From: Pseudomonadota bacterium
GTDB taxonomy: Bacteria; Pseudomonadota; Alphaproteobacteria; Micropepsales; Micropepsaceae
DNA length: 36,430 bases
Assembly: GCA_018242145.1 (NCBI GenBank)
Contig: JAFECN010000206.1
Span: 1-36,430, forward strand
Reading direction: 5' to 3'
The position numbers and the translations under genes are program-made. Positions within the stretch are counted from its first letter, which is position 1, and every line of letters starts with the position of its first letter. The notes under the pieces are model-generated. The model did not search any database. It was given only the letters and a program-made list of their open reading frames with translations, and was not told where the DNA came from. Below, piece after piece: positions 21,625-30,973 of this stretch.

Positions 21625-24600
21625 TTAATATTCGAACTGGTAACTGAGGCCCACGCTGCTGCCGTTGTCCTGGGCGGCGTTCCCCTTGGTAACCGTGGCG
21701 TTCGTGACGGTGCTGAGGGTTGCCTGGGCCTTCAGGCGGCGGGTGATGTCCACCTGGACCTGCACCTGGGTTCCCCCGGACAGATTCTGTCGCGCCCCGA
21801 CATAGACGTTCCGGGCGACATATTTTCCGGCCTCCACGGAGGTTTGTCCGCTGCCGCCATTTCCTCCGCCTACGGACAATCGGTCGAGCCCCAGCCCCTT
21901 GCGGATCGCGCTCATCGGGCTGAAGCCGTTGCCGATGCCGCCGAGCGAGGCGAGCGCCTGCGCGATCTCCGCAAGCTGCAGCGGCGAAAGCTCCTTCACG
22001 CTTTGCTGGAAAAGAAGATGCGCGAGCACTTCATCCTGCGGAAGCTGCGGGGTGCTCGACAGCGCGATCGTCGGCGCGGAGGCATAGCCGCCGACCGTCA
22101 ACGTCGCGGTGACGCCGCCCGATGTGGTGGAAGCGGCGAAGTCCAATGTGGGATCGAGCTTGTGGCGCACGCCGGTGCCGTTGAAGCCCACCTTGCCGGA
22201 GGTGAAGTTCAGCGTCTGGCCCGCGATGCTGAGCGTGCCGCGCCGCATGTCGAATCCGCCGGAAATCAGCGGCGCCGCGGCGGTGCCGGTGATCTGCACG
22301 CGGCCGGACACTTCGGCGTCGATGCCGTGGCCGCGCACGAAGATCTGCTCGGGCGCGTTCAGCGTCACGTCGAGGTCGATCGCACTCGACGGTTGCGGCG
22401 GCGGCGGCGGCGCCTGACCGGGGCGGCGCACATCGAGCACCGCGACTTCCGGCGGGAATTTGTCGGGCAGATTGATCTCGCCTTCCAGCACGCGGATGCG
22501 GCCGGAAAGTTTGACGTCTTCCTTGAGCTTGCCGCTCAGTTTCAGATCGCCGGAGAGCGTGGCCGTCAGCTTGTCGCTGACGATGGGCCGCGCGTTCTTG
22601 GCTGCGATGGAGATGTCCACGGGCATGCCGGGCGATGCGAGGTCGATGGTGCCGCTGCCGGTGATCGTGCCGAGGCCCGCGCGCGCGGACAGCGCGGTGA
22701 TGTGGATCGCGTTTCCCCGCGCCTGGAACGCGGCCTTGATGGCGCGGATGCGGATGCCTTGCGTGAAATCCTGAAGGTCGCCATCCGCGAGATTGCCGCC
22801 GCCCGTCGCGCGCGGCGCCGCATAGGTTCCGGCGAGCCGCATATCCATCGTCAGCGTGCCGCGCACGCGCCGTCCGCTCGCGGTCGTGACGGTGTTGAGG
22901 ATGGAAAGATCGGCGCTGCCCGTCAGATGCAGCGCCATGGGCCTGGCGGTGTTCAGCGGCGCCTCGCCGGTGATCGCGAGGTTCGCGGATTTGCCCGCCG
23001 CCAGGGTCGCGGTCAGGGTCATGCTGTCGCCTTGCAGCGTGGCGCGCGCGTCCAGATCGGCGGGCGCAACGGCCTGCTGCGAAACGCCGCTGGCGCGAAG
23101 ATTGCGCGCCTGCACGGTGAGCGTTCCTCGCGGCGCTTCCAGCGTGCCGGTGAGGTGGGCGGTGCCGGAGATCGTGCCCTTCGCGGCCAGTTGCGGCACG
23201 AATTTCTGCAGCGCATCGGTTGGCACGTCGCGGATCGCGATCGCGGCATCGAGCTTGGGCGTCAGCCGGCCCGACAGGGTGAGACTGCCGCCGGAAAGGT
23301 TGGCGGCGAGCTTGTCCACCGCGATGCCGCCCGCATAGGCGATTGTCGCCGGTGCGGTGAGCGTGGCGGTCTGGTCCTGCCAGCGGCCGGCGAATGTTTG
23401 CAGCGCGATTTTCTGTTTCGCCGTGTCGATGACAGCCGTCGCATCGGCATGAACGGGATTGCCGCTCTTGTCGCGTAATTGGGCCTGAAGCGTGGCGGCG
23501 AGCTTGTCGAGCGGGCCCTTGATATGGCCCGACGCATCGCCCGCCATGCCCGCTGCCGCGAGCCTGCTCGCGCGGAAGGCGATATCGAACGACGGCGTAT
23601 TCAAGGGATCGGCGACGGTGCCGTTCAAAGACAGGGCATCGAGCCGCGTGTCGCCGGTGCGGATGCCCGATCCCGTTGCGGCAATCTTCGCGAGCGATGT
23701 GCCGCCCCGCATGTCGGCGCTGACGGCGGCCTTCACGCTGCCTTCGAGTTTGGTCCCGATGAAGGCGGCGAGATCGGCCAGATTGCCGAGCATGATGTTC
23801 GCGCGTCCGGTCATGTTGCCGTTCCGCGGCAATTTGAAATCGGCATCCGCGTTCAGCGATTTCCATTTCGCATCGAGTTTGGCGGTGCGCATCGTGCCGT
23901 CTTTTGTGAGCATGCCGTCCACGGAGACGGGAGAATTGTCGAGGTGGCCGCCGATGCGCACCTGCGCGGAAGACGGATCGGGCAATCCGCTCGCGGACAG
24001 GCTGAACCCGACCGATTGCGGCGCGAAGCCGCGTGTCGCGATGTTCGCGCTGCCGGAGGCTTTCAGATTCACGGCGGTTGACGGGCCGCTCAGGGAGGCT
24101 TCCAGTTTGGCATCGCCGTTCAACGTCGCGGCCAGGCGGGCGAGGTTGGAGATCGCGATCTGCGCGCCATAGTTCAGCGTGTCGTCGCGGAGCGTGCCTT
24201 TCGCGTCGGCCGACAACGCCGCGCCGCGCAGCGAGAAGATGGAATAGGGAATGTCCGCGCCGGCGAAATTCGCCTTGGCCGTCAGCGTGGCGTTGTTTCC
24301 CAGCAACCGGGCGGCGAGCGCGTCGCCCGCCATGCGCAGATTGCCGTCCAGCGCCACGACGGTAACGCCCTTGTTCCGCTGCGCGTGGACATTGAAGCGC
24401 GCCGCGCCGCCAAGCCCGGTTCCGGCAAGCGCGGAGAAGGGCGCGAGCGAAGGGATGGTGACCACCGCCGACAGCACCGCAAGCCCGCCGGTGCGAAGAC
24501 TGCCCCGCACGCCGATGCGCGGATGGATCACGGCGAACGCGATGGGCCGCGCGGCGGATTTGAGATTGGCATGCGCCTGAACAACCAGCGGCGCGCCGGA

Positions 24601-25620
24601 CAGAAGATCGGGATCGCCGGGAATGCGCAGGCGCGTGGCGGTGGCCGTGAGTTCCGCCGCGCCGTTGCCGCCCGCCAGCTTCGCGGCGATGCGATCCGCC
24701 GCCGCGCCTGCGGCTTTCACGCCGTCGATCCGGAACGTGGCGTCGAGGGCGGGCGCGTCGAACGCGCCGCGCATATGGCCTTCGAGCGCAAGTGATTGCC
24801 ACGAGACGTCGGCGCGCGGCTGCATGGCGGGCGATTGCGCGGAGAAGTCTATCGCCGCGCTGCGTTTGGCGAGCGCGACGGTGCCGTGGCCCGTCGCGTG
24901 CAACGCGCCGGCGGTCATTTGAAAGGCGACATCGTTCTGTGCGGCGTTGCCGCCGGCCTCCGCCTCCAGATTGATCCGGCCGAGGCCCGGCAGCCCGATC
25001 AGTCCGGCGAGGATGCCATTCGTGCCTTCGCGGATGCTGACGGCGCCGTTGGCGACGTCCTGCACGATCCTGCCGTGGACGCGATAGCGATCCGGCGCAT
25101 CCAGCCGCGCGATGGTGAGATCGGCATTCGCCTGATGGACGGATTGATAGTGCAGCGTGCCTTGCGCGGTGAGCAGCGCCTCGCGCCCGGCCACGGCTTT
25201 GGCGATTTCGATGCGCGCCACCGAAAGACGATCGACATCGATGACCGGCGTGGTGCCTTCGGAGGTTTCCTCCGAAACCGGCATGCGCAGCACCGATACC
25301 TTGGCGGCGGTGACGTCGCGGATGTCGATATGGTCGTTCAATGCCGCGAGCGCCGACCATTGCAGCGAAACATTCTCGATGCGCAGCCACACGCCTTTGG
25401 CGTCGCGGATCTCCACCGCATCGGCTTGCAGATTGTCGGGCAGATCGCCGCGCAGGCCGCGCACGCTCACGGTCTGCCCCAACAGCAGCGGAAGAAGCTC
25501 AGCCAGCGTGGAGCGGCCGGGATCGGTGCGTGTCAACGCCAGCAACAGCAGCGCGACAAGCGCCAGCCCCGTCAGAAGCCAGCGCGCGGCCTGCAGCGCG
25601 ATGCCGGTCCCGCTTCGCAT
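21625..25620 (-). CDS. tamB: TamB, translocation and assembly module protein
   Basis: This 1331-residue AsmA-like/TamB protein has a single N-terminal membrane anchor (ALQAARWLLTGLALVALLLL, about 8-27) and a very long repetitive beta-rich body rich in A, G, T and L. It ends in the DUF490/TamB domain with RVQITGTAAAPLISGGFDMR and a C-terminal beta signal ending LSYQFEY. TamB spans the periplasm, works with outer-membrane TamA to insert some outer-membrane proteins, and is thought to help move phospholipids. I start at MRSGTG (25620), which overlaps the tamA stop by 1 base. The frame remains open upstream but lies inside tamA. Length is normal for the family. Confidence 0.94.
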   Translation of the reverse strand: MRSGTGIALQAARWLLTGLALVALLLLALTRTDPGRSTLAELLPLLLGQTVSVRGLRGDLPDNLQADAVEIRDAKGVWLRIENVSLQWSALAALNDHIDIRDVTAAKVSVLRMPVSEETSEGTTPVIDVDRLSVARIEIAKAVAGREALLTAQGTLHYQSVHQANADLTIARLDAPDRYRVHGRIVQDVANGAVSIREGTNGILAGLIGLPGLGRINLEAEAGGNAAQNDVAFQMTAGALHATGHGTVALAKRSAAIDFSAQSPAMQPRADVSWQSLALEGHMRGAFDAPALDATFRIDGVKAAGAAADRIAAKLAGGNGAAELTATATRLRIPGDPDLLSGAPLVVQAHANLKSAARPIAFAVIHPRIGVRGSLRTGGLAVLSAVVTIPSLAPFSALAGTGLGGAARFNVHAQRNKGVTVVALDGNLRMAGDALAARLLGNNATLTAKANFAGADIPYSIFSLRGAALSADAKGTLRDDTLNYGAQIAISNLARLAATLNGDAKLEASLSGPSTAVNLKASGSANIATRGFAPQSVGFSLSASGLPDPSSAQVRIGGHLDNSPVSVDGMLTKDGTMRTAKLDAKWKSLNADADFKLPRNGNMTGRANIMLGNLADLAAFIGTKLEGSVKAAVSADMRGGTSLAKIAATGSGIRTGDTRLDALSLNGTVADPLNTPSFDIAFRASRLAAAGMAGDASGHIKGPLDKLAATLQAQLRDKSGNPVHADATAVIDTAKQKIALQTFAGRWQDQTATLTAPATIAYAGGIAVDKLAANLSGGSLTLSGRLTPKLDAAIAIRDVPTDALQKFVPQLAAKGTISGTAHLTGTLEAPRGTLTVQARNLRASGVSQQAVAPADLDARATLQGDSMTLTATLAAGKSANLAITGEAPLNTARPMALHLTGSADLSILNTVTTASGRRVRGTLTMDMRLAGTYAAPRATGGGNLADGDLQDFTQGIRIRAIKAAFQARGNAIHITALSARAGLGTITGSGTIDLASPGMPVDISIAAKNARPIVSDKLTATLSGDLKLSGKLKEDVKLSGRIRVLEGEINLPDKFPPEVAVLDVRRPGQAPPPPPQPSSAIDLDVTLNAPEQIFVRGHGIDAEVSGRVQITGTAAAPLISGGFDMRRGTLSIAGQTLNFTSGKVGFNGTGVRHKLDPTLDFAASTTSGGVTATLTVGGYASAPTIALSSTPQLPQDEVLAHLLFQQSVKELSPLQLAEIAQALASLGGIGNGFSPMSAIRKGLGLDRLSVGGGNGGSGQTSVEAGKYVARNVYVGARQNLSGGTQVQVQVDITRRLKAQATLSTVTNATVTKGNAAQDNGSSVGLSYQFEY

Positions 25621-27461
25621 CAGAACGCCTGCCCCAGGCCGATATAGATTTCGAACTTGTCGCCCTTGGGCAGGGGATTGAGCGGCACCGCGACGTCCAG
25701 GCGCACCGCGCCGATGGGCGTGTAATAGCGCGCGCCCACACCGGCGCCCGCGCGCACATCGCCGGTGAACGGCGCGCCGGTGCTGGCTTGTCCCGCGTCC
25801 ACGAACGCCACGCCGCCCCAATCTTCGCCGATGCGCTGGCGGAATTCGATGCTCGCGGCATCGACGGATTTCGCGCCGACCGGATTGCCGTCCGAAAATT
25901 GCGGGCCGATGGATTGATAGGCGAAGCCGCGCACCGTGGCGCTGCCGCCGGCATAGAGCCGCTGATCCGGCGGCACCGACAGATTGGAGCCGCCCAGAAT
26001 GCTGCCTGCCAGCCCGCGCAGCGCCAGCACCGATCGGCCGTTGCCGCTGAGGTCGAAATAGGTGGACGCCGACGTCTGCAACACGAAGAAGGTGAGGTTC
26101 GTCCCGCCGAAGGATTGCGTGGGCGTGATCGCCGCCGAGGCGCGCCAGCCATGGGTGGGATCGTGCAGAACGTCCGTGATCCCGGTGGTGTCGTAAGACA
26201 CGGTGATCGGCGCGGCGATCAGTTCGTAAAGCGTCTGCGTGCCTTCCTGAGTCACGTCGTCATGCGCGAAGGAGAGCCCGGCGCTGCCGGTCCATTCCGG
26301 GGTGAATTTGCGGCGCAGGAATCCGGCGACGGTTTCCACCTTCTGATCGTAGGCGTCCAGATGCTGCTTGATGCCGGAAACATCGAACTCCAGCGTCTGG
26401 TCGGGGCGCAGGAAAAGCGGCTTGATGAACTGGGCGGAGAGCGTGTAGCCCAGCCCTTGCGTCGCATTGCCGAGGCCGGTGCCTGCCGCGGTGAGATTGA
26501 GCTGCTCGGCATTGCCGAACAGATTGCGATGCGACCATGTTGCCGAGAGGCTGATGCCCAGATCGGTGGAATAGGCGCCGGTGAATGTCACCGCATGCTG
26601 CTTGCGCTCCTTCACGTCGAACACCAGCGCGATGCGCCCGTCCGGCGACAGATGATCGGCCGCGCGCACGCTGACGCCGGAGAACACGCCGAGCTTGGCG
26701 AGCGCCTGCCGCGCCGCTTCGATCTTGCTGGGCTTGTAGGGATCGCCCGGATGGATGGTGAGCGCGCGGCGCGCGAAGTCCGCATTCACGTCCTGAAGGC
26801 CCTTGAACGTGATCTCGCCGATATCCGCTTTCGGGCCCGTCACCACATGGAAGGTGAGATCCAGCGTGTGCGCGCCCTCGTTCAGATAGGCGACGGGCGC
26901 ATCCACCTTCGCCAGCGCGTAACCGTCTTCGAGCAGCGCGTTGAGCAGGCGCGACTGGCCGTCCAGCACATTGCCCGCAATCGCGGGGTCGCCGGTCTTC
27001 AGTCCGAGCGCATTCCGGTCGGTCTGCGGCACGGCGCCGTCGATGGCGATAGCGCCGAGGCGGAACAGCGGGCCCTTGTCGATCGACACCTTCACCGTCG
27101 CCGATGTGCCGTTGGGCACGGCATCGAGATAGGCCGGCAGTTCGGGATCTTCGAGGCTGCGTCCGTCGATCGCGATGGCGACCTTGGCGTCGTAATAGCC
27201 GAAACTGTCGAGCGCGGTCTTCAGGCGCTGGATGTCGCTGCGCGCGCGCTCCACCAGCGCGAAGGGCGGGATGTCGCCCTTGCCGTGCAGCGTGACGAGC
27301 TGCGCGCTGTCGTTCAGCGTCGTGTCCAGATCGTCATTGCCCGTGGCGGCGATGGAGACGGTGTAAGGCTGCGGATCGGCGGCGCGCGCCGCGGGCGCCA
27401 TCGCGACCAGCATCGTGCACAGCAGGATACCGCGGAAGGTTCGGCGCCGTCTCAAATCCAA
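25620..27461 (-). CDS. tamA: TamA, BamA-family outer-membrane assembly protein
   Basis: This is an Omp85/TamA protein of about 613 residues. A signal peptide with basic RRRR and the core GILLCTMLVAMAPAARA precedes POTRA domains (about 20-290, for example FKGLQDVNADFARRALTIHP). A 16-strand barrel contains YAGGSATVRGFAYQSIGPQF with the Omp85 RGF motif, and the protein ends GLGQAF with terminal Phe. No ATG gives a good start. The TTG at 27461 produces a proper signal peptide and is my choice; TTG 27551 and ATG 27413 are alternatives. It is translationally coupled to tamB. A CATT-type variant of the EcfG promoter lies at 27585-27609. It works with TamB in the outer membrane. Confidence 0.92.
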   Translation of the reverse strand: MDLRRRRTFRGILLCTMLVAMAPAARAADPQPYTVSIAATGNDDLDTTLNDSAQLVTLHGKGDIPPFALVERARSDIQRLKTALDSFGYYDAKVAIAIDGRSLEDPELPAYLDAVPNGTSATVKVSIDKGPLFRLGAIAIDGAVPQTDRNALGLKTGDPAIAGNVLDGQSRLLNALLEDGYALAKVDAPVAYLNEGAHTLDLTFHVVTGPKADIGEITFKGLQDVNADFARRALTIHPGDPYKPSKIEAARQALAKLGVFSGVSVRAADHLSPDGRIALVFDVKERKQHAVTFTGAYSTDLGISLSATWSHRNLFGNAEQLNLTAAGTGLGNATQGLGYTLSAQFIKPLFLRPDQTLEFDVSGIKQHLDAYDQKVETVAGFLRRKFTPEWTGSAGLSFAHDDVTQEGTQTLYELIAAPITVSYDTTGITDVLHDPTHGWRASAAITPTQSFGGTNLTFFVLQTSASTYFDLSGNGRSVLALRGLAGSILGGSNLSVPPDQRLYAGGSATVRGFAYQSIGPQFSDGNPVGAKSVDAASIEFRQRIGEDWGGVAFVDAGQASTGAPFTGDVRAGAGVGARYYTPIGAVRLDVAVPLNPLPKGDKFEIYIGLGQAF

Positions 27462-27584
27462 GGCCTCTTGTCCGCCGGGACGCTCGTTTCGGGCCGCATG
27501 CGGCGCGAACCGCCTGAACGGCAGATTCGCCGGTCTCCGGACCTTTTTCAAACGTGAATCGGATTGCAGCGCCAGCCTTAGACA

Positions 27585-27609
27585 AATGTTTTGGCGTTTT
27601 TGTGGTTCC
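27585..27609 (-). promoter_or_regulatory. possible variant EcfG promoter (CATT -10) of tamA
   Basis: On the minus strand GGAAC (27605-27609), 16 bases, CATT (27585-27588). One base off consensus, but well placed in front of tamAB. It shares the CATT form and the 16-base spacing with the sites at 5979 and 31319. Confidence 0.3.
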
Positions 27610-27741
27610 GGCGTGTGCGGGCGATCACACCTGCTGCATGCGGAGCCTCACGGCGCGCGGCGGCAATGCGCGCCACACACAACCGCCCGCACCGGGCCAA
27701 GAGCCTTGTGGCTCAACGGGAATCCGGTGCGCCGGCCGGAC

Positions 27742-28002
27742 ATGGCGTTCTCGGTGGAGGATCGCACGTATCTTGCGCTCTATGGCGAGCTCCGCAATCC
27801 GCAAGACATCGCCGCGCATGGCGATTGGGCGGCGCGGAACATGAAGGCGCTGGAGGCGTTCAGCAGCGGTATCCAGCTCGCCGATGAGAACCTGACAGGC
27901 AGGCCTGCCCGGTTCCTGAGTGACGCGAACCTGGCGCGCATCGACAAGATTCGCGCCCATTACGATCCGCAGCGGCGTTTTCCTGTGTGGCGTATCGGCT
28001 AG
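27742..28002 (+). pseudogene. C-terminal remnant of a BBE-type FAD-linked oxidase
   Basis: The 86 residues from MAFSVEDRTYLALYGELRNP to the stop match the berberine-bridge-enzyme (BBE) C-terminal segment: aromatic-rich start, DWAARNMKALEAF, a Leu/Asn-rich middle, and LARIDKIRAHYDPQRRFPVW, equivalent to the usual ...KxxYDPxNxF ending. The FAD-binding domain of about 400 residues that should precede it is absent; upstream DNA in all three plus frames has no FAD or PP-loop motif before tamA begins. So it is most likely the tail of a gene whose front was deleted. A short free-standing protein is the less likely alternative. No ribosome site was seen. Confidence 0.55.
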
Positions 28003-28152
28003 GAACCCGCCGTTTGCGCAGGCCCGGATCGGGACGCCTCAAAAGGGAACAATGCCCGGTCCCAATTTTGTCACAGATGTCACGCGTCATGTCGTTGCAT
28101 ATCCTGTGTTCGCTTCGCGCGGGCGCGGCCCACATGGGTTGAGCGCAGGAGG

Positions 28153-28698
28153 ATGCGACCGGCCGCGTGGAGCTTTCGAATGGACAGACGAATTTCGGGT
28201 GTGCGTTTGACGCCTCGCAATTTCCGCGCCTTTGCCGCTGCGTTCACGATGCTTGCCCCGCTGGGCGGCTGCGCATGGTTCGCCAGGCCGCCCGCGCCGC
28301 AGACGGCGATCCGCCCCAAGGCCGAGCCGCGCCCGCCGCAGAGCGTTGCCGCCATCAAACCCCGCAAAGCGCCGCCGCGCGACGCCGCGCCGGAAGAAAG
28401 CCCAGCGGATGCGGTGCGCACGGCATCCGTCGATCCGCGCTCTCTTCTGGGCGAGGACCCCGATACGGTACAGAAGACGCTGGGGCCGCCCGCGCATCGC
28501 AAGAGCGGGCCGCTGTCGCAGGAATGGGTTTATGCCGCGCCGGGTTGTTCGTTCCGGATATTCTTCTATCCGAAGGTGAATGCGTCGTCTTTCCGCGCGC
28601 TGAAATATGGCGGCGTCAAGGACACGGGCGAGGCGCTCGATGTTTCCGACGCCTGCGTCCGCAAAATTCTGACCGTGAGGATCAATGCAGACCAGTAG
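28153..28698 (+). CDS. putative lipoprotein, first gene of a two-component operon
   Basis: The predicted protein has up to 181 residues, with a basic N-terminus, a hydrophobic core and lipobox LGGC (Cys about 40). A Pro/Ala/Lys-rich linker (about 43-90) precedes a small C-terminal domain: LLGEDPDTVQKTLGPPAHRK, then EWVYAAPGCSFRIFFYPK. The LGxP...W.Y...C.L..FxY pattern recalls SmpA/OmlA-type modules, weakly. AGGAGG abuts the ATG at 28153, which is too close, so initiation at ATG 28180 or GTG 28201 is possible. Its last 14 bases overlap the response regulator gene, so it is part of the same operon and may sense the envelope for it. Function unknown. Confidence 0.75.
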   Translation: MRPAAWSFRMDRRISGVRLTPRNFRAFAAAFTMLAPLGGCAWFARPPAPQTAIRPKAEPRPPQSVAAIKPRKAPPRDAAPEESPADAVRTASVDPRSLLGEDPDTVQKTLGPPAHRKSGPLSQEWVYAAPGCSFRIFFYPKVNASSFRALKYGGVKDTGEALDVSDACVRKILTVRINADQ

Positions 28699-29440
28699 CT
28701 TTTCCGCCCGCGCGAACACGCTCGGCAGGGTCATGGTCGTGGACGACGACGCGCTGTTCCTGGAATCGGTGAGCACAAATCTCACCAATGCCGGATATGC
28801 CGCCAGCGTCTTTCGGGGCGGCGAGAAGGCTTTGGCTTACCTCGCGCGCAACCGCGACGCGGATCTGATGCTGCTGGACTGGAAGATGCCGGGCATCACG
28901 GGCATCGAGGTCATGCAAAGGCTGCGCGCCGACAATATCGACATCCCGATCATCTTCCTGACCATGCTGAGCGATCAGATCTACGAGGAGGCCGGGCTTC
29001 TGGGCGGCGCGGTGGATTTCATCGAGAAGTCGCGCAGCTTTGCGATCCTGCTCCGGCGTATCGAGCTTATCCTGGGCGGCGGCAAGGCCCGCGCCGCCGC
29101 GGGGCGCGGCGAATCCTTCACGCGCGGCGGGCTCATGCTGCGCTACGATTCCGGCCGCGCGGCGTGGAAGGAGGCGAACGTCAATCTCACGCTGACGGAG
29201 TTCAACATCGTGGCGCTTCTCGCTGAGAACGCGGATCGCGACGTGAGCTATCGCGAGATCTACGACATCGTGCATGGCGAAGGCTTCGTGGCGGGCGACG
29301 GCGATATCGGCTTCCGCGCGAATGTGCGCGCCTTCATCAAGCGCATCCGCCAGAAATTCCGCGAGGTCGATCCGAATTTTTCGAGCATCAACAATTATCC
29401 GAGCTTCGGATACAGGTGGCAGGATGGAAGCGGGCAATAA
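28685..29440 (+). CDS. OmpR-family response regulator, ChvI-like
   Basis: This 251-residue protein has a receiver domain (about 14-130) with Asp20-Asp21, phospho-acceptor Asp65 in LLDWKMPG, Thr93 in FLTMLSD and Lys115 in EKSRS. A winged-helix DNA-binding domain (about 145-246) contains LTLTEFNIVALLAENADRDV and ANVRAFIKRIRQKF, ending NYPSFGYRW. Within Alphaproteobacteria the LLDWKMPG form and the YRxIYDIVHG-type wing resemble ChvI/ExoS-ChvI regulators. Lys115 is followed by Ser rather than Pro, as in ChvI-like proteins. The start overlaps the lipoprotein end by 14 bases, and the kinase start overlaps its own end by 17 bases. Confidence 0.93.
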   Translation: MQTSSFSARANTLGRVMVVDDDALFLESVSTNLTNAGYAASVFRGGEKALAYLARNRDADLMLLDWKMPGITGIEVMQRLRADNIDIPIIFLTMLSDQIYEEAGLLGGAVDFIEKSRSFAILLRRIELILGGGKARAAAGRGESFTRGGLMLRYDSGRAAWKEANVNLTLTEFNIVALLAENADRDVSYREIYDIVHGEGFVAGDGDIGFRANVRAFIKRIRQKFREVDPNFSSINNYPSFGYRWQDGSGQ

Positions 29441-30917
29441 GGGCGCGCTCTGGCGCCTTGTGCATTCCTTCTCCTTCAAGCTCGTTCTGCTCGCGCTCAT
29501 CCTGTTGTCGGTGCCGTTGATCCTCTACTGGCAGTTCGTTCATGCCGAGCGGGAGCAGCAACTGCTCTTGTCGCGCGCTGTGGACCAGACCAACCGGGTG
29601 ACGGCGGTGTTGCTGACGCCGCGATTTGCGCGGTTCAGCGTGGAGCCGGCCCGCAATCTGCAGGACGCCATGGCGCATGCCGCCGGCGGCCACACGCATA
29701 TCAAGGTGCTGATGCGGCTGGCCGGCGCGCCGGCGGACGACTTCCTCTATGTGGCGTCGCAGCCGGTTTTTCCCAAGCGCTATCTGGAGCGCGAGCGCAC
29801 CGAGCTTGTCCGCTCCGGCATCTTCAAGCGCCTGGCGCCCACCTGCGACGGCACGACCAATCTCGGCCAGAAATTCATCAATCCCCAGGGCACGCAGGAA
29901 ATGCTTACCGCGATGACGCCGGTGCATGTGAACGGCAATTGCTGGGTCGTCATCAGTTCGGAAAATGCCGCGAGCCTGACGTCATGGCCGGTGGGGTCGT
30001 CGTTCTGGAACACGCCGGTGCTGCGCACCGCGGCGGTCATCTACCTGTTGAGCGTCGTGCTTCTGGTCGGGCTGTTCATCCAGATGTGGCGCAATGTGGA
30101 GCGCTTCCGCATGGCGGCGCGGCGCATTCGCATGCAGGGCGCGCAGGTTTCCTTCCGCAGGATCAACACCATTCCCGAACTCACCCGCGTGACCGAGGAC
30201 TTCGACTCGCTTGTCGATGCGCTGATCGCCTCGCAAAAGCGCACGCGCGAGGCGGCGGAAGAGAACAGCCATGCGCTGAAGACGCCGCTGGCGGTGATCG
30301 CCCAATCGGTGGAGCCGCTGAAGCGCGCCGTCGCGTCGGGCGACGCCGCCGCGCAGCGCAGCATCGATCTCATCGAGCGCGCGGTGCAGCGGCTGGATTC
30401 GATGGTCAACGCCTATCGCGACCTGGAGAATGCCGCGGCGGATCTGATCTTCCCGCCGCGCAGCCCCACCGATCTTTCCGCGCTGCTGCGCACCAGCCTT
30501 CCGGCTTACGCGAACATCCTGGCGGCCCAAGGCAAGCGGCTTGCGATGGCGGTAGATGACAGCGTGGTCGCGCTGGCGAGCGACGAGCTGATGGAGCCGG
30601 TGATCGAGAACCTGCTGGAGAATGCGGCGAGCTTCACGCCGCAGAACGGCACCGTCGAAGTGCATCTGGAACCGGACGGCGCCGACGCGCGCTTGCGCGT
30701 GATGGATCGCGGCCCCGGCGTTGCCCCCGAACTGCTGCCGCGAATCTTCGATCGCGCCACCAGCTTCCGCGCACCCGACCAGGAGCCGCAGCAACATCAG
30801 GGTCTCGGACTATGGATCGTGAAGCGCAACATCGAAGCCCTCGGCGGCACGGTGGTCGCGCGCAACCGCCCGGAGCGCGGGCTGGAAGTCATCGTGCGAT
30901 TGCAGCTTGCGGGCTGA
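29424..30917 (+). CDS. sensor histidine kinase, ChvG-like
   Basis: This 497-residue inner-membrane kinase has helix 1 at about 17-37, a periplasmic sensor of about 160 residues with two Cys (141, 173), helix 2 at about 201-221 and a HAMP domain (222-275). HisKA has His283 in NSHALKTPLAVI, and the ATPase has Asn400, DRGPG (428-432) and GLGLWI (460-465). The start is the ATG inside the response regulator gene; upstream in-frame sequence is only that gene read in another frame. The arrangement regulator-then-kinase and the HALKTPL box match ChvG/ExoS-type kinases. The partner is the upstream ChvI-like regulator. Signal unknown; the lipoprotein gene in front is a candidate accessory sensor. Confidence 0.93.
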   Translation: MEAGNKGALWRLVHSFSFKLVLLALILLSVPLILYWQFVHAEREQQLLLSRAVDQTNRVTAVLLTPRFARFSVEPARNLQDAMAHAAGGHTHIKVLMRLAGAPADDFLYVASQPVFPKRYLERERTELVRSGIFKRLAPTCDGTTNLGQKFINPQGTQEMLTAMTPVHVNGNCWVVISSENAASLTSWPVGSSFWNTPVLRTAAVIYLLSVVLLVGLFIQMWRNVERFRMAARRIRMQGAQVSFRRINTIPELTRVTEDFDSLVDALIASQKRTREAAEENSHALKTPLAVIAQSVEPLKRAVASGDAAAQRSIDLIERAVQRLDSMVNAYRDLENAAADLIFPPRSPTDLSALLRTSLPAYANILAAQGKRLAMAVDDSVVALASDELMEPVIENLLENAASFTPQNGTVEVHLEPDGADARLRVMDRGPGVAPELLPRIFDRATSFRAPDQEPQQHQGLGLWIVKRNIEALGGTVVARNRPERGLEVIVRLQLAG

Positions 30918-30973
30918 CGCGCCGCAAAAGCGCGCGGAGCAGGAGGTCAACCTTTGAAAGCGCATAAGAAGGC

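Noticed and set aside
21844-23478. 544-codon plus-strand frame opposite tamB
   Set aside because: Arg/Gly/Ala-rich mirror translation with no motif.
28045-28069. GGAAC upstream of the lipoprotein operon as an EcfG promoter
   Set aside because: No CGTT or CATT at 16-17 bases; only TTTT or TTTG lies there.
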